NCBI GenBank assembly: GCA_021794525.1
Contig: JAJYQP010000093.1
Location: 56,147-120,146, forward strand
From: Pseudomonadota bacterium
Lineage (GTDB): Bacteria; Pseudomonadota; Alphaproteobacteria; Sphingomonadales; Sphingomonadaceae
Direction of reading: 5' to 3'
DNA: 64,000 nt
In this document: one piece after another, positions 36,720 to 45,539 of the stretch
Position numbering within the stretch: position 1 is the first letter of the stretch
How the letters are laid out: each line of letters begins with the position of its first letter
Made by a program: the position numbers and the translations under genes
The notes under the pieces: generated by a model
The model's input: only the letters and a program-made list of their open reading frames with translations
What the model was told of the DNA's origin: nothing
Databases searched by the model: none

Positions 36720-38251
36720 TCCGCGACGTCGCCGATCGAGGGATACTCGAGCTCGTCTGACAGCGGTCCCGCCGCGAGCAGATCCGCCATCGCGGCGATG
36801 TCGCCATCGACCTGGCGGTCCTCGGCCAGCGCGGGACAGACCCCGCGAATGCGCTCGATGACGGCGCGAAGGGCGGCGCTCGTCTGCAAGGGCGCACGCA
36901 GCTCGATGCCCTGGGCCGCCGCCATCGCCTCGATGCCGAGGATCGCGGCGAGGTTGCCGTTCATCTCGAGGACCCGTCGCGCGGCGTGGCAGGCCATCGA
37001 CACGTGATCCTCCTGGTTGGCGGAGGTCGGCGTGCTGTCGACGGTGCGCGGATTGGCGAACGAGCGGTTCTCGCTCATCAGCGCGGCGGAGGTCACCTCG
37101 GCGATCATCAGCCCCGATTGCAGCCCCGGATTGAGAGACAGGAAGGCAGGTAGGCCGAAGCTCAGCGAGGGATCGACTAGCAACGCGATCCGGCGCTGGG
37201 CGATGCTGCCGACCTCGGACACCGCCAGCGCCAGCGCGTCCGCCACCAGCCCCACCGGCTCGGCATGGAAGTTGCCGCCCGATACGACCTGTCCATCGGA
37301 GAGAACCAGCGGATTGTCGGTAACAGCATTGGCCTCGATCCGCAGGACCTCGCCCGCGTGGCGCATCTGGTCGAGGCAGGCGCCCACAACCTGCGGGGCG
37401 CAGCGCAGGCAATAAGGGTCCTGCACGCGCAGATCGTCTTCGCGGTGGCTTTCGCGGATTTCGGACCCGGCCAGCATAGCCTTGATGCTGCTCGCGGCGG
37501 CGACCTGCCCCCAATGCCCCCGCAGTGTGTGGATTTCGGAGCGGAACGGCGCGGCAGAGCCCATGGCGGCGTCGAGCGAGAGCGCGGTCGTAACCAACGA
37601 GTTCACCGCCAGCCGCCAGCTGTCGAACAGCGCCGCCAGCGCCAGCGCGGTGGAAACCTGGGTGCCGTTGAGCAGCGCCAGACCCTCCTTTGCCTGCAGC
37701 TCCAGCGGTGCGATTCCGGCGGCCTGCAGGGCGCGTGCAGCGGGCATCCGCTCGCCCTTGTGGAAGGCCTCGCCCTCACCGATCAGCACCGCCGCGACAT
37801 GGGCCAGCGGCGCAAGATCGCCCGAGGCGCCGACCGAGCCCTTCTCCGGCACCACCGGGATGACGTCGCTCGCGGCAAGTTGCTGCAACCGCTCTATCAC
37901 GACCGGTCGCACCGCGGAGGCGCCGCGCCCAAGCGAAATGCACTTGAGCGCGATCACCAGCCGCACGACAGCGGCGGGCAGCGGCTTCCCGAAGCCGGCG
38001 CTGTGCGAGAGGACGATGTTGCGTTGCAGGGCGGCGAGGTCGCCATCTCCTATCCGCACGCTGGCGAGCTTCCCGAAACCGGTGTTGACCCCGTAAATCG
38101 CCGCGCCGCCCGCGACTGCGGCCTCAAGCCGTTCGACCGCCACCGCCACGTCGCGCATGGCGCCGTCGCCGACATGGAAGGCCTCCCTACCGCGGTAGAG
38201 CCGCTCAAGCAGCGACAGCCCGACCCTGCCGGGGACGAGTTCAACGCTCAT
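36716..38251 (-). CDS. hutH: Histidine ammonia-lyase
   Basis: First step of histidine degradation: elimination of ammonia to give urocanate. The 511-residue protein contains the Ala-Ser-Gly triplet that cyclises to the MIO cofactor ([15 protein letters not shown], about 137-151), the [12 protein letters not shown] motif near 54 and the C-terminal [26 protein letters not shown] signature of bacterial HutH. Its start lies inside the 3' end of hutI (11-bp overlap) and its stop overlaps hutG by 4 bp. Confidence 0.96.
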   Translation of the reverse strand: MSVELVPGRVGLSLLERLYRGREAFHVGDGAMRDVAVAVERLEAAVAGGAAIYGVNTGFGKLASVRIGDGDLAALQRNIVLSHSAGFGKPLPAAVVRLVIALKCISLGRGASAVRPVVIERLQQLAASDVIPVVPEKGSVGASGDLAPLAHVAAVLIGEGEAFHKGERMPAARALQAAGIAPLELQAKEGLALLNGTQVSTALALAALFDSWRLAVNSLVTTALSLDAAMGSAAPFRSEIHTLRGHWGQVAAASSIKAMLAGSEIRESHREDDLRVQDPYCLRCAPQVVGACLDQMRHAGEVLRIEANAVTDNPLVLSDGQVVSGGNFHAEPVGLVADALALAVSEVGSIAQRRIALLVDPSLSFGLPAFLSLNPGLQSGLMIAEVTSAALMSENRSFANPRTVDSTPTSANQEDHVSMACHAARRVLEMNGNLAAILGIEAMAAAQGIELRAPLQTSAALRAVIERIRGVCPALAEDRQVDGDIAAMADLLAAGPLSDELEYPSIGDVAE

Positions 38252-39458
38252 GGTACAGCCCCCCGATGATGCGACCCTTCAACAGATTACCGCCGATCCA
38301 GTAGCTCAGCATGTCGGGATGGTCGGCATTCCACACCGCAAGATCGGCGCGCTTGCCGGGCGCGACGGTGCCGTACTCGTCCGCCAGCCCCAGCGCTGCC
38401 GCCGCATGGCGCGTGGTGCCCGTCAGCGCCTCCGTCGGCGTCAGGCGGAACTGGGTGCAGGCCATGTTCATGGCGAGGCGCAGCGAGGACATGGGGGACG
38501 TGCCCGGATTGCAGTCGCTCGCAACCGCCATCGCAACGCCATGCGCGCGGAGCGCCTCGATCGGCGGAAGGCGGGTCTCGCGCAGGGCGTAGAAGGCGCC
38601 GGGGAGCAGCACCGCCACGACGCCCTTTTCGGCCAGGCGGGGGACATCGGCTTCGGCGAGATATTCCAGATGGTCGGCTGACAGGGCATCGAACTCCGCC
38701 GCCAGCACCGCACCCTTCTGGTCACTGAGCTGCTCGGCATGGAGCTTGACCGGGATACCAAAGGCGCGCGCCGCTTCGAACATCCGGCGGGTCTGGGCCG
38801 GGCTGAAACCGATGCCCTCGCAGAAGGCATCGACCGCATCGACCAGCTCTTGCGACTGCGCCTCGGCGAGGCCGGGGATCGCGATCTCGTCGAGATAGGC
38901 GTCGGCGCGCCCGGCATATTCCGGCGGAAGCGCATGGGCGGCGAGCCAGGTGGTGCAAATTCTCACCGGGCGGTGCGCCTCGATTGCGCGAGCAGTCCGG
39001 AGCATCCGCATCTCATCCGCGATGGTGAGGCCGTAGCCCGATTTGACCTCGATCACCGCGACCCCATCGGCGATCAGATCGTCCACGCGGCGCAGGGCAG
39101 AGCGGAGCAGTTCGTCGTCACTCGCCGCGCGCGTCGCCGCGACGGTGGAGGCGATCCCGCCCCCGGCACGGGCAATCTCCTCGTAGCTCGCCCCGCCCAG
39201 CCGCATCGCGAACTCGCGCGCGCGGTCCCCGCCGAAGACAAGATGGGTGTGGCAGTCTATCAGCGCGGGCGTGACGAGCGCGCCGCCCAGGTCCGTGCGG
39301 GGCCAGTCAGCGTAGCGGGCGGGCAGCCGGGCCGCCTCCCCGACCCACGTTATCAACCCGTTCTCGGCCGTGATCGCGGCGTCGTCGATCAGCCCGTACG
39401 GGTCTCCACCCGTCGCCAGTGTGGCGACCGTGCACCCGCTATGGACCAGACAGGACAT
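38241..39458 (-). CDS. hutI: Imidazolonepropionase
   Basis: Third step of histidine degradation: imidazolonepropionate to N-formimino-glutamate. Metal-dependent amidohydrolase of 405 residues with the first metal motif [21 protein letters not shown] at about 68-88, EVKSGYGL, the later metal His in [12 protein letters not shown] and SADHLEYL, and [11 protein letters not shown] at about 310-320. I start at ATG 39458 (MSCLVHSGC), 64 bp from the divergent hutF start. It is the first gene of hutIHGU and lies behind the putative HutC operator. Confidence 0.95.
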   Translation of the reverse strand: MSCLVHSGCTVATLATGGDPYGLIDDAAITAENGLITWVGEAARLPARYADWPRTDLGGALVTPALIDCHTHLVFGGDRAREFAMRLGGASYEEIARAGGGIASTVAATRAASDDELLRSALRRVDDLIADGVAVIEVKSGYGLTIADEMRMLRTARAIEAHRPVRICTTWLAAHALPPEYAGRADAYLDEIAIPGLAEAQSQELVDAVDAFCEGIGFSPAQTRRMFEAARAFGIPVKLHAEQLSDQKGAVLAAEFDALSADHLEYLAEADVPRLAEKGVVAVLLPGAFYALRETRLPPIEALRAHGVAMAVASDCNPGTSPMSSLRLAMNMACTQFRLTPTEALTGTTRHAAAALGLADEYGTVAPGKRADLAVWNADHPDMLSYWIGGNLLKGRIIGGLYHER

Positions 39459-39485
39459 GGCTTGCGGAGCTCTCCTTATCAGGAT

Positions 39486-39499
39486 TATGTATGCACATA
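39486..39499. promoter_or_regulatory. Candidate HutC operator
   Basis: TATGT-ATGC-ACATA, an inverted repeat with 5-bp arms and 4-bp centre, lies in the 64-bp gap between the divergent hutI and hutF starts. It resembles the TGTATATACA-like sites bound by HutC of Pseudomonas, and a HutC-type regulator is encoded in the locus. Binding would shut both operons until urocanate appears. Confidence 0.55.
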
Positions 39500-39522
39500 T
39501 TAATTGCGAGGCGCAATCCGCA

Positions 39523-40893
39523 ATGAAGGCCAAGATCTCCGCTCGCTGCGTGCTCACCCCGGACGGTTGGGTGCGCGATCGTGCGGTGTGCGTCGACGCG
39601 ACGGGCCGCATTGCCTCGGTCGGGGCGGAGGGGTTCGAGGCATCGAACGCGGTCGGTACGCTGTTGCCCGGCATGGCCAACGTCCACACGCACAGCTTCC
39701 AGCGCGCGATGGCGGGCCTCGCGGAAACGCGCGGACCGAAAGGCGCGGACGACTTCTGGACCTGGCGCAAGGTCATGTACCGCTTCCTCGAGCTTCTCAC
39801 TCCCGAGGATGTCGAGGCGATTGCCGCCATGGTCCATGTCGCCATGCTGGAGGCGGGCTACACCGCCTCGGCGGAGTTCCATTACCTCCACCACCAGCCC
39901 GGTGGCGCTGCTTACGACGATCGCGCCGAAATGGCGCAGCGGATCATGGCGGCCAGCGAAGCGAGCGGGATCGGGCTGACCCTGCTGCCGGTGCTGTACA
40001 CCCACGGCGGGCTCGACCGGCGCCCTCTTGCGGGCGGCCAACTCCGCTTCGGCTGCGATAGGGAGAGCTTCGCGCAGCTCTACGAGGCCATCGCGCGGCA
40101 CACCCCCGCCCTTCCCGCCGATTTCCGCCTGGGCGTTGCGCCCCATTCGCTGCGCGCGGTGGATCGCGACGGCCTCGCACTGTGCGAGGCGCTATGCCCC
40201 GACGGGCCGGTCCATATCCACGCCGCCGAGCAGGTGAAGGAGGTTGCCGAGGTCGAGGCGCATCTCGGTGCGCGCCCGGTACGCTGGCTGCTCGACAACC
40301 AGCCGGTGGATGCGCGCTGGTGCCTGATCCACGCGACCCATTGCGACGAGGGCGAGGTGCGGGACCTCGCCAGCTCCGGCGCGGTGGCTGGGCTGTGCCC
40401 GACCACCGAAGCGAACCTCGGTGACGGAACTTTCCCGGCAGAGAGCTATCTTCGAGGCGGCGGGCGCTTCGGGATCGGTTCGGATTCCAACATCCGCATC
40501 TCGGTGACAGAGGAGCTGCGCGCGCTCGAACAATCGCAGCGCCTCGCGTTCCGGCGCCGCGCGGTGCTGACGAGCGAGGCCGTGCCCTCCAACGGCCGCA
40601 ATCTCTACGAACGCGCCGCCGCCGGGGGCGCGCAGGCGATCGGACGGGCAGCGGGCACCATCGCGCCCGGCCAGCTCGCCGATCTCGTCGCGCTGCGCGA
40701 CGATGTGCCGTTCCTCGACTGGCCGGACCCCGACCAGCGGATCGACGCGTGGGTCTTCGGGGTAGAGGAACAGGCGGTGTCCGATGTCTGGTCGGCGGGC
40801 CGCCACGTTGTGCGCGAGGGCCGGCACCGCGAGGGCGACGCGATCCGCGCGCGCTTTGCCGCCACCATGCGGCGGCTGGGTGCGGGCCTGTGA
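39523..40893 (+). CDS. hutF: Formimidoylglutamate deiminase
   Basis: Converts N-formimino-glutamate to N-formyl-glutamate plus ammonia, feeding HutG. The 456-residue amidohydrolase has the metal motif GMANVHTHSFQRAMAG at about 50-65, VGVAPHSLRAV-like LGVAPHSLRAV near 205, HIHAAEQVKEV at about 230-240 and LIHATHCDEGEV near 268, with the catalytic Asp in GIGSDSNIRIS near 325. Together they identify HutF rather than a guanine or atrazine hydrolase. Start ATG 39523. It overlaps hutC by 4 bp. Confidence 0.94.
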   Translation: MKAKISARCVLTPDGWVRDRAVCVDATGRIASVGAEGFEASNAVGTLLPGMANVHTHSFQRAMAGLAETRGPKGADDFWTWRKVMYRFLELLTPEDVEAIAAMVHVAMLEAGYTASAEFHYLHHQPGGAAYDDRAEMAQRIMAASEASGIGLTLLPVLYTHGGLDRRPLAGGQLRFGCDRESFAQLYEAIARHTPALPADFRLGVAPHSLRAVDRDGLALCEALCPDGPVHIHAAEQVKEVAEVEAHLGARPVRWLLDNQPVDARWCLIHATHCDEGEVRDLASSGAVAGLCPTTEANLGDGTFPAESYLRGGGRFGIGSDSNIRISVTEELRALEQSQRLAFRRRAVLTSEAVPSNGRNLYERAAAGGAQAIGRAAGTIAPGQLADLVALRDDVPFLDWPDPDQRIDAWVFGVEEQAVSDVWSAGRHVVREGRHREGDAIRARFAATMRRLGAGL

Positions 40894-41582
40894 CCGCGAC
40901 CACCCATCACGCCATCCGCGAGCGCATCCGCGCGCGGATCAAGGCGGGCGAATATCCGCTCGGCACCCGCATTCCGGGTGAGGCGGAATTCGCCGCGTCC
41001 TTCGGCTGCTCGCGCACCACGGTGAACCGCGCGCTGCGGGCGCTCGCCGACGAGGGCATCGTGGAACGGCGGCGAAAGGGCGGCACCCGCGTGCGCCCGC
41101 TGCCGGTGCCGCAGGCGCAGCTGACGATCCCGCTGGTGCGCGAGCAGGTCGAGGCGACGGGTCGGCGCTACAGCCACCGCGTAGTGGTGCGCGGGACCGC
41201 CTCGACCGATGCCGCGGCGCGCAGGCGGATGCGGCTGGGCGACGACGTGCCGCTGATGCATCTCGAGACGCTGCACCTGGCGGACGAGCAGCCCTTCGCC
41301 TTCGAGCGGCGCTGGGTGAACCTTTGGGCGGTGCCTGCTTTTGCGAGCGCCGACCTCTCCGTACTCAGCGCCAACGAATGGCTGGTGCGCGAGGTGCCCT
41401 TCTCGAGCGGCGAGGTCTCGCTGAGCGCCGCGGCTGCCAGCGAGCAGGTGGCCGCGGTGCTGCGTGTCGAGCCCGGCGCGGCGCTGTTCACGCTCGACCG
41501 GACGACCTGGCTCGACGAGGCAGCGATCACCACGATGACGCTGTCCTACCGCCCTCCCTACACGCTGGACTTCGCGATCTGA
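40890..41582 (+). CDS. hutC: GntR-family histidine utilisation repressor
   Basis: Transcription factor of 230 residues: GntR winged helix-turn-helix at about 5-70 (RIPGEAEFAASFGCSRTTVNRALRALADEGIVERRRKGGTRV) and a C-terminal UTRA ligand domain from about 85 (RYSHRVVVRG, FERRWVNLWAVPAF, TLSYRPPYTLDF) that in this family binds urocanate. The GTG start at 40890 overlaps the hutF stop (GTGA). It is expected to repress hutFC and hutIHGU through the palindrome at 39486-39499. The identification rests on both the domain pair and the location. Confidence 0.92.
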   Translation: MTATTHHAIRERIRARIKAGEYPLGTRIPGEAEFAASFGCSRTTVNRALRALADEGIVERRRKGGTRVRPLPVPQAQLTIPLVREQVEATGRRYSHRVVVRGTASTDAAARRRMRLGDDVPLMHLETLHLADEQPFAFERRWVNLWAVPAFASADLSVLSANEWLVREVPFSSGEVSLSAAAASEQVAAVLRVEPGAALFTLDRTTWLDEAAITTMTLSYRPPYTLDFAI

Positions 41583-41611
41583 ACCGCTGGCTGCTTTGCC
41601 GGACGAGCGCG

Positions 41612-41637
41612 GAAGTCTACACGAAGTCTACACCAAA
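41612..41637 (+). repeat. Dispersed 26-bp repeat, copy B
   Basis: Identical to 5475-5500: GAAGTCTACAC twice, then CAAA. It lies 29 bp after the hutC stop, again just downstream of a plus-strand gene. The following 100 bp up to the biotin carboxylase gene are AT-rich and contain a weak AAAAGG...CCTTTT inverted repeat; no gene is seen there. Confidence 0.8.
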
Positions 41638-41753
41638 ACGAAATTTTTAGCACTGTATTTCAATAATTTAGAACGCAGACGTGCAAAAGGCCACCTAACC
41701 CATATGGTTCCTTTTGTCAAGCCTAAGCAGGCGATAGTCTCGTGCCATTGCGC

Positions 41754-43622
41754 TCAATCGCTGCCGTCGCTGGCAGGCTCCACCACCGCCAGCAACGCCT
41801 CGACCTGCACCTGCGCGCCCGCGCTGGCGGAGAGCTGCGTCACCGTCCCGTCGAACGGTGCGGTGAGCGCGTGCTCCATCTTCATCGCCTCGAGCACCAT
41901 GAGGCGCTGGCCGGCGGTGACGGTGTCTCCCTCGGCCACATCGACCGCGATGACCTTGCCCGGCATGGGGGCGACGATGTCGCCGTCGTGGGCGTGGTGG
42001 TGGCCGGTGCCACGGGGCCTATCCAAGCTGTACTGCCGCGGAAATGCATCGGCGAACGCGTTTATGTAGTCGCCGGGCTCACTGTCCGGTCGATCCGCGA
42101 TAGCGACTTCATACAATTCGTGCTGATCGTCTCGGAGTCTCACGCGCAAGCTTGGCGCGCTATTCAATCGTAACCCGGCGACTCGGGACCATGCGCCCGT
42201 GCCGGGAACCGCCGAAAGCAATTCAGCTACTTCGACCAGATGCTCTGGGCGAGGCGGCAATGGCTGAGCGAGCCGCTCCGCGTGATTTCCAATGTACGAG
42301 GTGTCGAAGGTGCCTTGGCGGACCTCTTCTTCGTCGAGCAACTGCCAAAGGAAGCCGGCATTCGTTCGGACTGGCCAAACCGCAACCTTTCGAAGCCTTT
42401 CCGATAGTCCTTCCATTGCCTCTTCGCGATTTCGCCCGTGGTAGATGAGTTTGGCGATCATCGGGTCGTAGAACGGCGAGACATCGCCTCCCTGTTCGAC
42501 GCCACTTTCAACCCTCAGCCCGTCAGGCAGGTACAGTTCATCCAGGCGTCCCGTGCTCGGCAGAAACCCCTTCGCAGGATCCTCCGCATAAAGCCGCGCT
42601 TCGATGGCGTGGCCGGTGATACTAAGCTCCTCCTGCTTGAGCGGGATTGCCTCCCCGCTCGCCACCCGCAGCTGCCACTCCACCAGGTCCACCCCGGTGA
42701 TCTCCTCGGTCACCGGGTGTTCGACCTGGAGGCGGGTGTTCATCTCCATGAAGAAGATGCGGTCCGCTCGAAGCCCCTCCGAAGCGTCGGCGATGAATTC
42801 GATCGTGCCCGCGCCCTCGTAATCGACCGCTTGTGCCGCGCGCACGGCGGCGGCGCAGATCGCCTCGCGCGTGGCTGCGTCCATGCCGGGGGCGGGGGCT
42901 TCCTCGATCACCTTCTGGTGGCGGCGCTGGAGCGAGCAGTCGCGCTCGAACAGGTGGACGACATTGCCGTGGGCATCGCCGAACACCTGCACCTCGATAT
43001 GGCGGGGCGAGGTGATCCACTTCTCCAGCAGCACTTCGTCGTTGGAGAAGCTGGCCTTGGCCTCGCGCCGGCAGCTTTCCAGCATCGCCGCGAAGTCGGC
43101 GGGCGCATCGACCTTGCGCATCCCCTTGCCGCCGCCGCCCGCGACCGCCTTGATGAGCACCGGATAGCCGATGGCATCGGCCTCCTTCGCCAGCCGCTCG
43201 ACCGACTGGTCCTCGCCCTCGTAGCCCGGCGTCACCGGCACGCCCGCCGCGCGCATCAGCTTCTTGGCCGCGTCCTTGAGGCCCATCGCCTCGATGCTGG
43301 CGGGCTTCGGACCGACCCAGATCAGCCCCGCGTCGATCACGGCCTGCGCGAAGCCCGCATTCTCGCTGAGGAAGCCATAACCCGGATGGATCGCATCTGC
43401 CCCGGTCGCCTTCGCCGCGGCGATGATCTTCTCGCCCACGAGATAGCTCTCTGCCGCCGGAGACGGCCCGATGTGCACTGCTTCATCGGCGCTTCGCACA
43501 TGCAACGCCTTTGCATCGGCATCCGAATAGACCGCCACCGTCGCGATCCCCATGGCCCTCGCGGTGCGGATGATGCGGCAGGCAATCTCACCCCGGTTGG
43601 CGATAAGCAGTTTGGCGATCAT
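41754..43622 (-). CDS. Biotin-dependent acyl-CoA carboxylase alpha subunit (methylcrotonyl-CoA carboxylase type)
   Basis: Biotin carboxylase plus biotin carrier in one chain of 622 residues. The carboxylase domain starts AKLLIANRGEIACRIIRTARAMG, with the ATP-grasp loop KAVAGGGGKGMRKV at about 158-171 and MEMNTRLQVEHPVTEEITG near 285. The biotinyl Lys is in MVLEAMKMEHAL near 588. Length and sequence style fit 3-methylcrotonyl-CoA carboxylase alpha (leucine breakdown) better than propionyl-CoA carboxylase, but no carboxyltransferase gene adjoins it. The 3' part around 42.0-42.5 kb is visibly lower in GC than the 5' part. Confidence 0.88.
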   Translation of the reverse strand: MIAKLLIANRGEIACRIIRTARAMGIATVAVYSDADAKALHVRSADEAVHIGPSPAAESYLVGEKIIAAAKATGADAIHPGYGFLSENAGFAQAVIDAGLIWVGPKPASIEAMGLKDAAKKLMRAAGVPVTPGYEGEDQSVERLAKEADAIGYPVLIKAVAGGGGKGMRKVDAPADFAAMLESCRREAKASFSNDEVLLEKWITSPRHIEVQVFGDAHGNVVHLFERDCSLQRRHQKVIEEAPAPGMDAATREAICAAAVRAAQAVDYEGAGTIEFIADASEGLRADRIFFMEMNTRLQVEHPVTEEITGVDLVEWQLRVASGEAIPLKQEELSITGHAIEARLYAEDPAKGFLPSTGRLDELYLPDGLRVESGVEQGGDVSPFYDPMIAKLIYHGRNREEAMEGLSERLRKVAVWPVRTNAGFLWQLLDEEEVRQGTFDTSYIGNHAERLAQPLPPRPEHLVEVAELLSAVPGTGAWSRVAGLRLNSAPSLRVRLRDDQHELYEVAIADRPDSEPGDYINAFADAFPRQYSLDRPRGTGHHHAHDGDIVAPMPGKVIAVDVAEGDTVTAGQRLMVLEAMKMEHALTAPFDGTVTQLSASAGAQVQVEALLAVVEPASDGSD

Positions 43623-43737
43623 GACGTTCGAGCAGCCTTCCTATTTCAGGCGCGATGAACCGCGCCTCGCACCGTTCCTGCGGCGGCCACGTCGGTCGCC
43701 AGGGAGATCGGAACATCGATCTGCCGCCGGATCGCCC

Positions 43738-44517
43738 TCACCAGGCCTCCGCGCTGTGCCAGAGCATGTAGCCTGCGACCACAAAGATCAGCACCGCGAA
43801 GACCATCGTCAGACGGTCGCGCGAACCGGCAAGCCGGTGGGCGAGGCCGGCCCCTGCGAAGCCGCCCAGCGCCCCTCCGGCGATGAACACCAAGGCCAGC
43901 GGCCAATCGACCAGACCCGAGGCGGCATAATTGATCGCCGTGGTCAGCCCGAAAGCGCTGACCGCCACCAGCGAGGAACCGACCGCGTTGATCATTGGCA
44001 TGCCGGTCGCTGCAATAAGCCCGGGCACGATCAGGAAACCGCCTCCGATTCCGAAGAAGCCGGAAAACATTCCCGCCCCTAGACCGAACCCTAGAACCTT
44101 GGGCGAATTTTCCCGGTCGCAAACGACCTCGGGATTGCCCGACCGCCCGCGCCTGCGCAACATCAGCAGGCCGACCATGATCATCACCAGCGCGAACAGG
44201 AACAGCAGTTTCTGGCCGTCAACCGCCATGCCCGCGGTCGATCCGCCGAAGGCACCGACCACTCCTGCGGCGGCGAACAACCCCGCGCACCGCCACTTGA
44301 CCGTCCCCCTACGCGCGTGGCCGACGAGTCCGGTAGCCGCGTTAGCGGCAACGGCAAAGGCGCTCGTCCCGATCGCGAGATGGGGACTGGTGACGCCCAC
44401 GACATACACCAGCAGGGGCACCGCCAAAATCGACCCGCCGCCGCCGATCAGTCCGAGAACGAAGCCCACGAGCGCGCCCGAGCCCGCTCCCAGAAGATAT
44501 TGCGCCGTGTCGAGCAT
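43738..44517 (-). CDS. TauE/SafE-family exporter, probable sulfite exporter
   Basis: Inner-membrane permease of 259 residues with about eight transmembrane helices. The two inverted halves each carry the family's glycine-rich motif (GFVLGLIGGGGSILAVPLLVY near 18-38, GMFSGFFGIGGGFLIVPGLIAATG near 149-172). TauE/SafE proteins export sulfite, sulfoacetate and related organosulfur anions. It is the last gene of the leftward sqr operon, 34 bp after the DUF442 gene, where removing sulfite made by sulfur oxidation is the simplest role. Substrate choice is inferred from context. Confidence 0.88.
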   Translation of the reverse strand: MLDTAQYLLGAGSGALVGFVLGLIGGGGSILAVPLLVYVVGVTSPHLAIGTSAFAVAANAATGLVGHARRGTVKWRCAGLFAAAGVVGAFGGSTAGMAVDGQKLLFLFALVMIMVGLLMLRRRGRSGNPEVVCDRENSPKVLGFGLGAGMFSGFFGIGGGFLIVPGLIAATGMPMINAVGSSLVAVSAFGLTTAINYAASGLVDWPLALVFIAGGALGGFAGAGLAHRLAGSRDRLTMVFAVLIFVVAGYMLWHSAEAW

Positions 44518-44551
44518 TCTGGCTTCGATCCCTGCGAAGATTACGCCGGGA

Positions 44552-44887
44552 TCAGCCCGGCTTACCCGCCATCTGCCACAGGCCGTCGGCCCGCTGGCCG
44601 GTCCGGCAGAACGCGATCACCGACCCGTCGGCACTATCGACGGCGCGCGCAAATTCAGCGGCATCCTGCTCCGTAGCCCGACCGGGCACGACGGGAATAT
44701 GGCAGTAGCCAAGCCCGTGTCGCCGCGCTTCCTCTTCCAGTTCAGCCGAAAGGGGCTGCCCCGGCTGCTCTCCATCCGGGCGCACGTTTACGATGCAGCT
44801 AAATCCTTCCTGCGCGAGTTGACCCACCTCGCCGGGAGAGATTTGCCCGCGGATAGCCACGCGGTCGTTGAGCCAGTGACAGTTCAT
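44552..44887 (-). CDS. DUF442 (Blh N-terminal-type) phosphatase-fold sulfurtransferase-like protein
   Basis: A 111-residue cysteine phosphatase-like fold protein of the TIGR01244/DUF442 family. The active loop VIAFCRTGQRADGLW holds Cys96 in a CX5R arrangement. In BigR-type operons this domain is often fused in front of a persulfide dioxygenase (Blh) and may pass sulfur to it. Here it stands alone, and the neighbouring dioxygenase gene is truncated. Start ATG 44887 (NCHWLNDRVAIRGQ) has GGAGAAGA upstream. Confidence 0.83.
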   Translation of the reverse strand: MNCHWLNDRVAIRGQISPGEVGQLAQEGFSCIVNVRPDGEQPGQPLSAELEEEARRHGLGYCHIPVVPGRATEQDAAEFARAVDSADGSVIAFCRTGQRADGLWQMAGKPG

Positions 44888-44910
44888 GGAACATCTTCTC
44901 CTTTGCTGTT

Positions 44911-45192
44911 CTATCCTGCGACGGCAGGAAACAATTCTGCGCGATCCCGATAGACGGTCGCCGGTAAAGACCCATCGCCGGTGCAATGCGTACGGCCCGA
45001 GGCCTGGTCGAAGTCAAGGACGGAATCGATGATCGCCGCCGCACGGGTTTGCGGATCGTGGACGACATAGCTGGCGGTAAAAGTGGCCTCGTCGAAGAAC
45101 GCCTTGACCTCGGGCGCGCGCGCAGTTCCCCGCCGCACCGCGGCGACCAGGTCGATAACCCGTTGAACATGGGAATCATACTCACCAGTCAC
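44911..45192 (-). pseudogene. Truncated persulfide dioxygenase (ETHE1/Blh-type metallo-beta-lactamase) gene
   Basis: From a GTG at 45192 with AGGAG 7 bases upstream, the frame encodes about 66 residues typical of the N-terminus of Blh/ETHE1 enzymes: PEVKAFFDEATFTASYVVHD, then RAAAIIDSVLDFDQASGRT. The chain then turns to unrelated residues and stops at 93. The HxHxDH iron-binding motif that should follow (THVHADH) is missing from this frame and from the bases up to the DUF442 gene, so most of the enzyme is deleted. A full enzyme would oxidise glutathione persulfide to sulfite. Confidence 0.75.
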
Positions 45193-45194
45193 AG

Positions 45195-45539
45195 CTATAC
45201 TCCTGATGCAGATGGATTCGTCCGCGTTCGGGGCAACGGAGCTCGGGCACGACTTCGAGCACCCGCCGAACGCGAACATCGGACACGCGGTAACCTACGG
45301 TCAGGCCAAACCTGTCTGTCCCCCACTTGGTCATTCCTGCGGGGAAGGACAAGGTGCTGCAATTGCGCTGCTTGACTTCGTCCTGCGCGCTTTACCTGGA
45401 CCGAGCACCGTTCCGACCGACCGAGGCGGCGAGGGACCAGCTGGCGCCGCCCGGTCCCGACAAAACGGGACTGCGGCCTGGGCCGCCGAGCCGGATGCCC
45501 GGAGCCCGCCAGATCATAGGCGATCTGTGCCGTCTCCAT
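45195..45539 (-). other. Unrecognised open frame between tolC-like gene and dioxygenase remnant
   Basis: A 114-residue frame starts with ATG overlapping the TolC-type stop (TAATG) and ends 2 bp before the GTG of the dioxygenase remnant. The tight packing suggests translation. Apart from the opening METAQIAYDLAGSG, however, the product is Arg/Pro-rich and looks like out-of-frame reading of GC-rich DNA; a frameshifted or decayed gene is likely. I recognise nothing in either frame of this 346-bp stretch. Confidence 0.25.

Noticed and set aside
41684..41716. AAAAGG...CCTTTT inverted repeat after hutC
   Set aside because: The arms are only 6 bp with a long loop, too weak for a terminator or operator call.
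43649..43666. GGCGCG/CGCGCC hairpin between the biotin carboxylase and TauE genes as terminator
   Set aside because: No T-run on either strand and an unstable 6-base loop; not enough to call.
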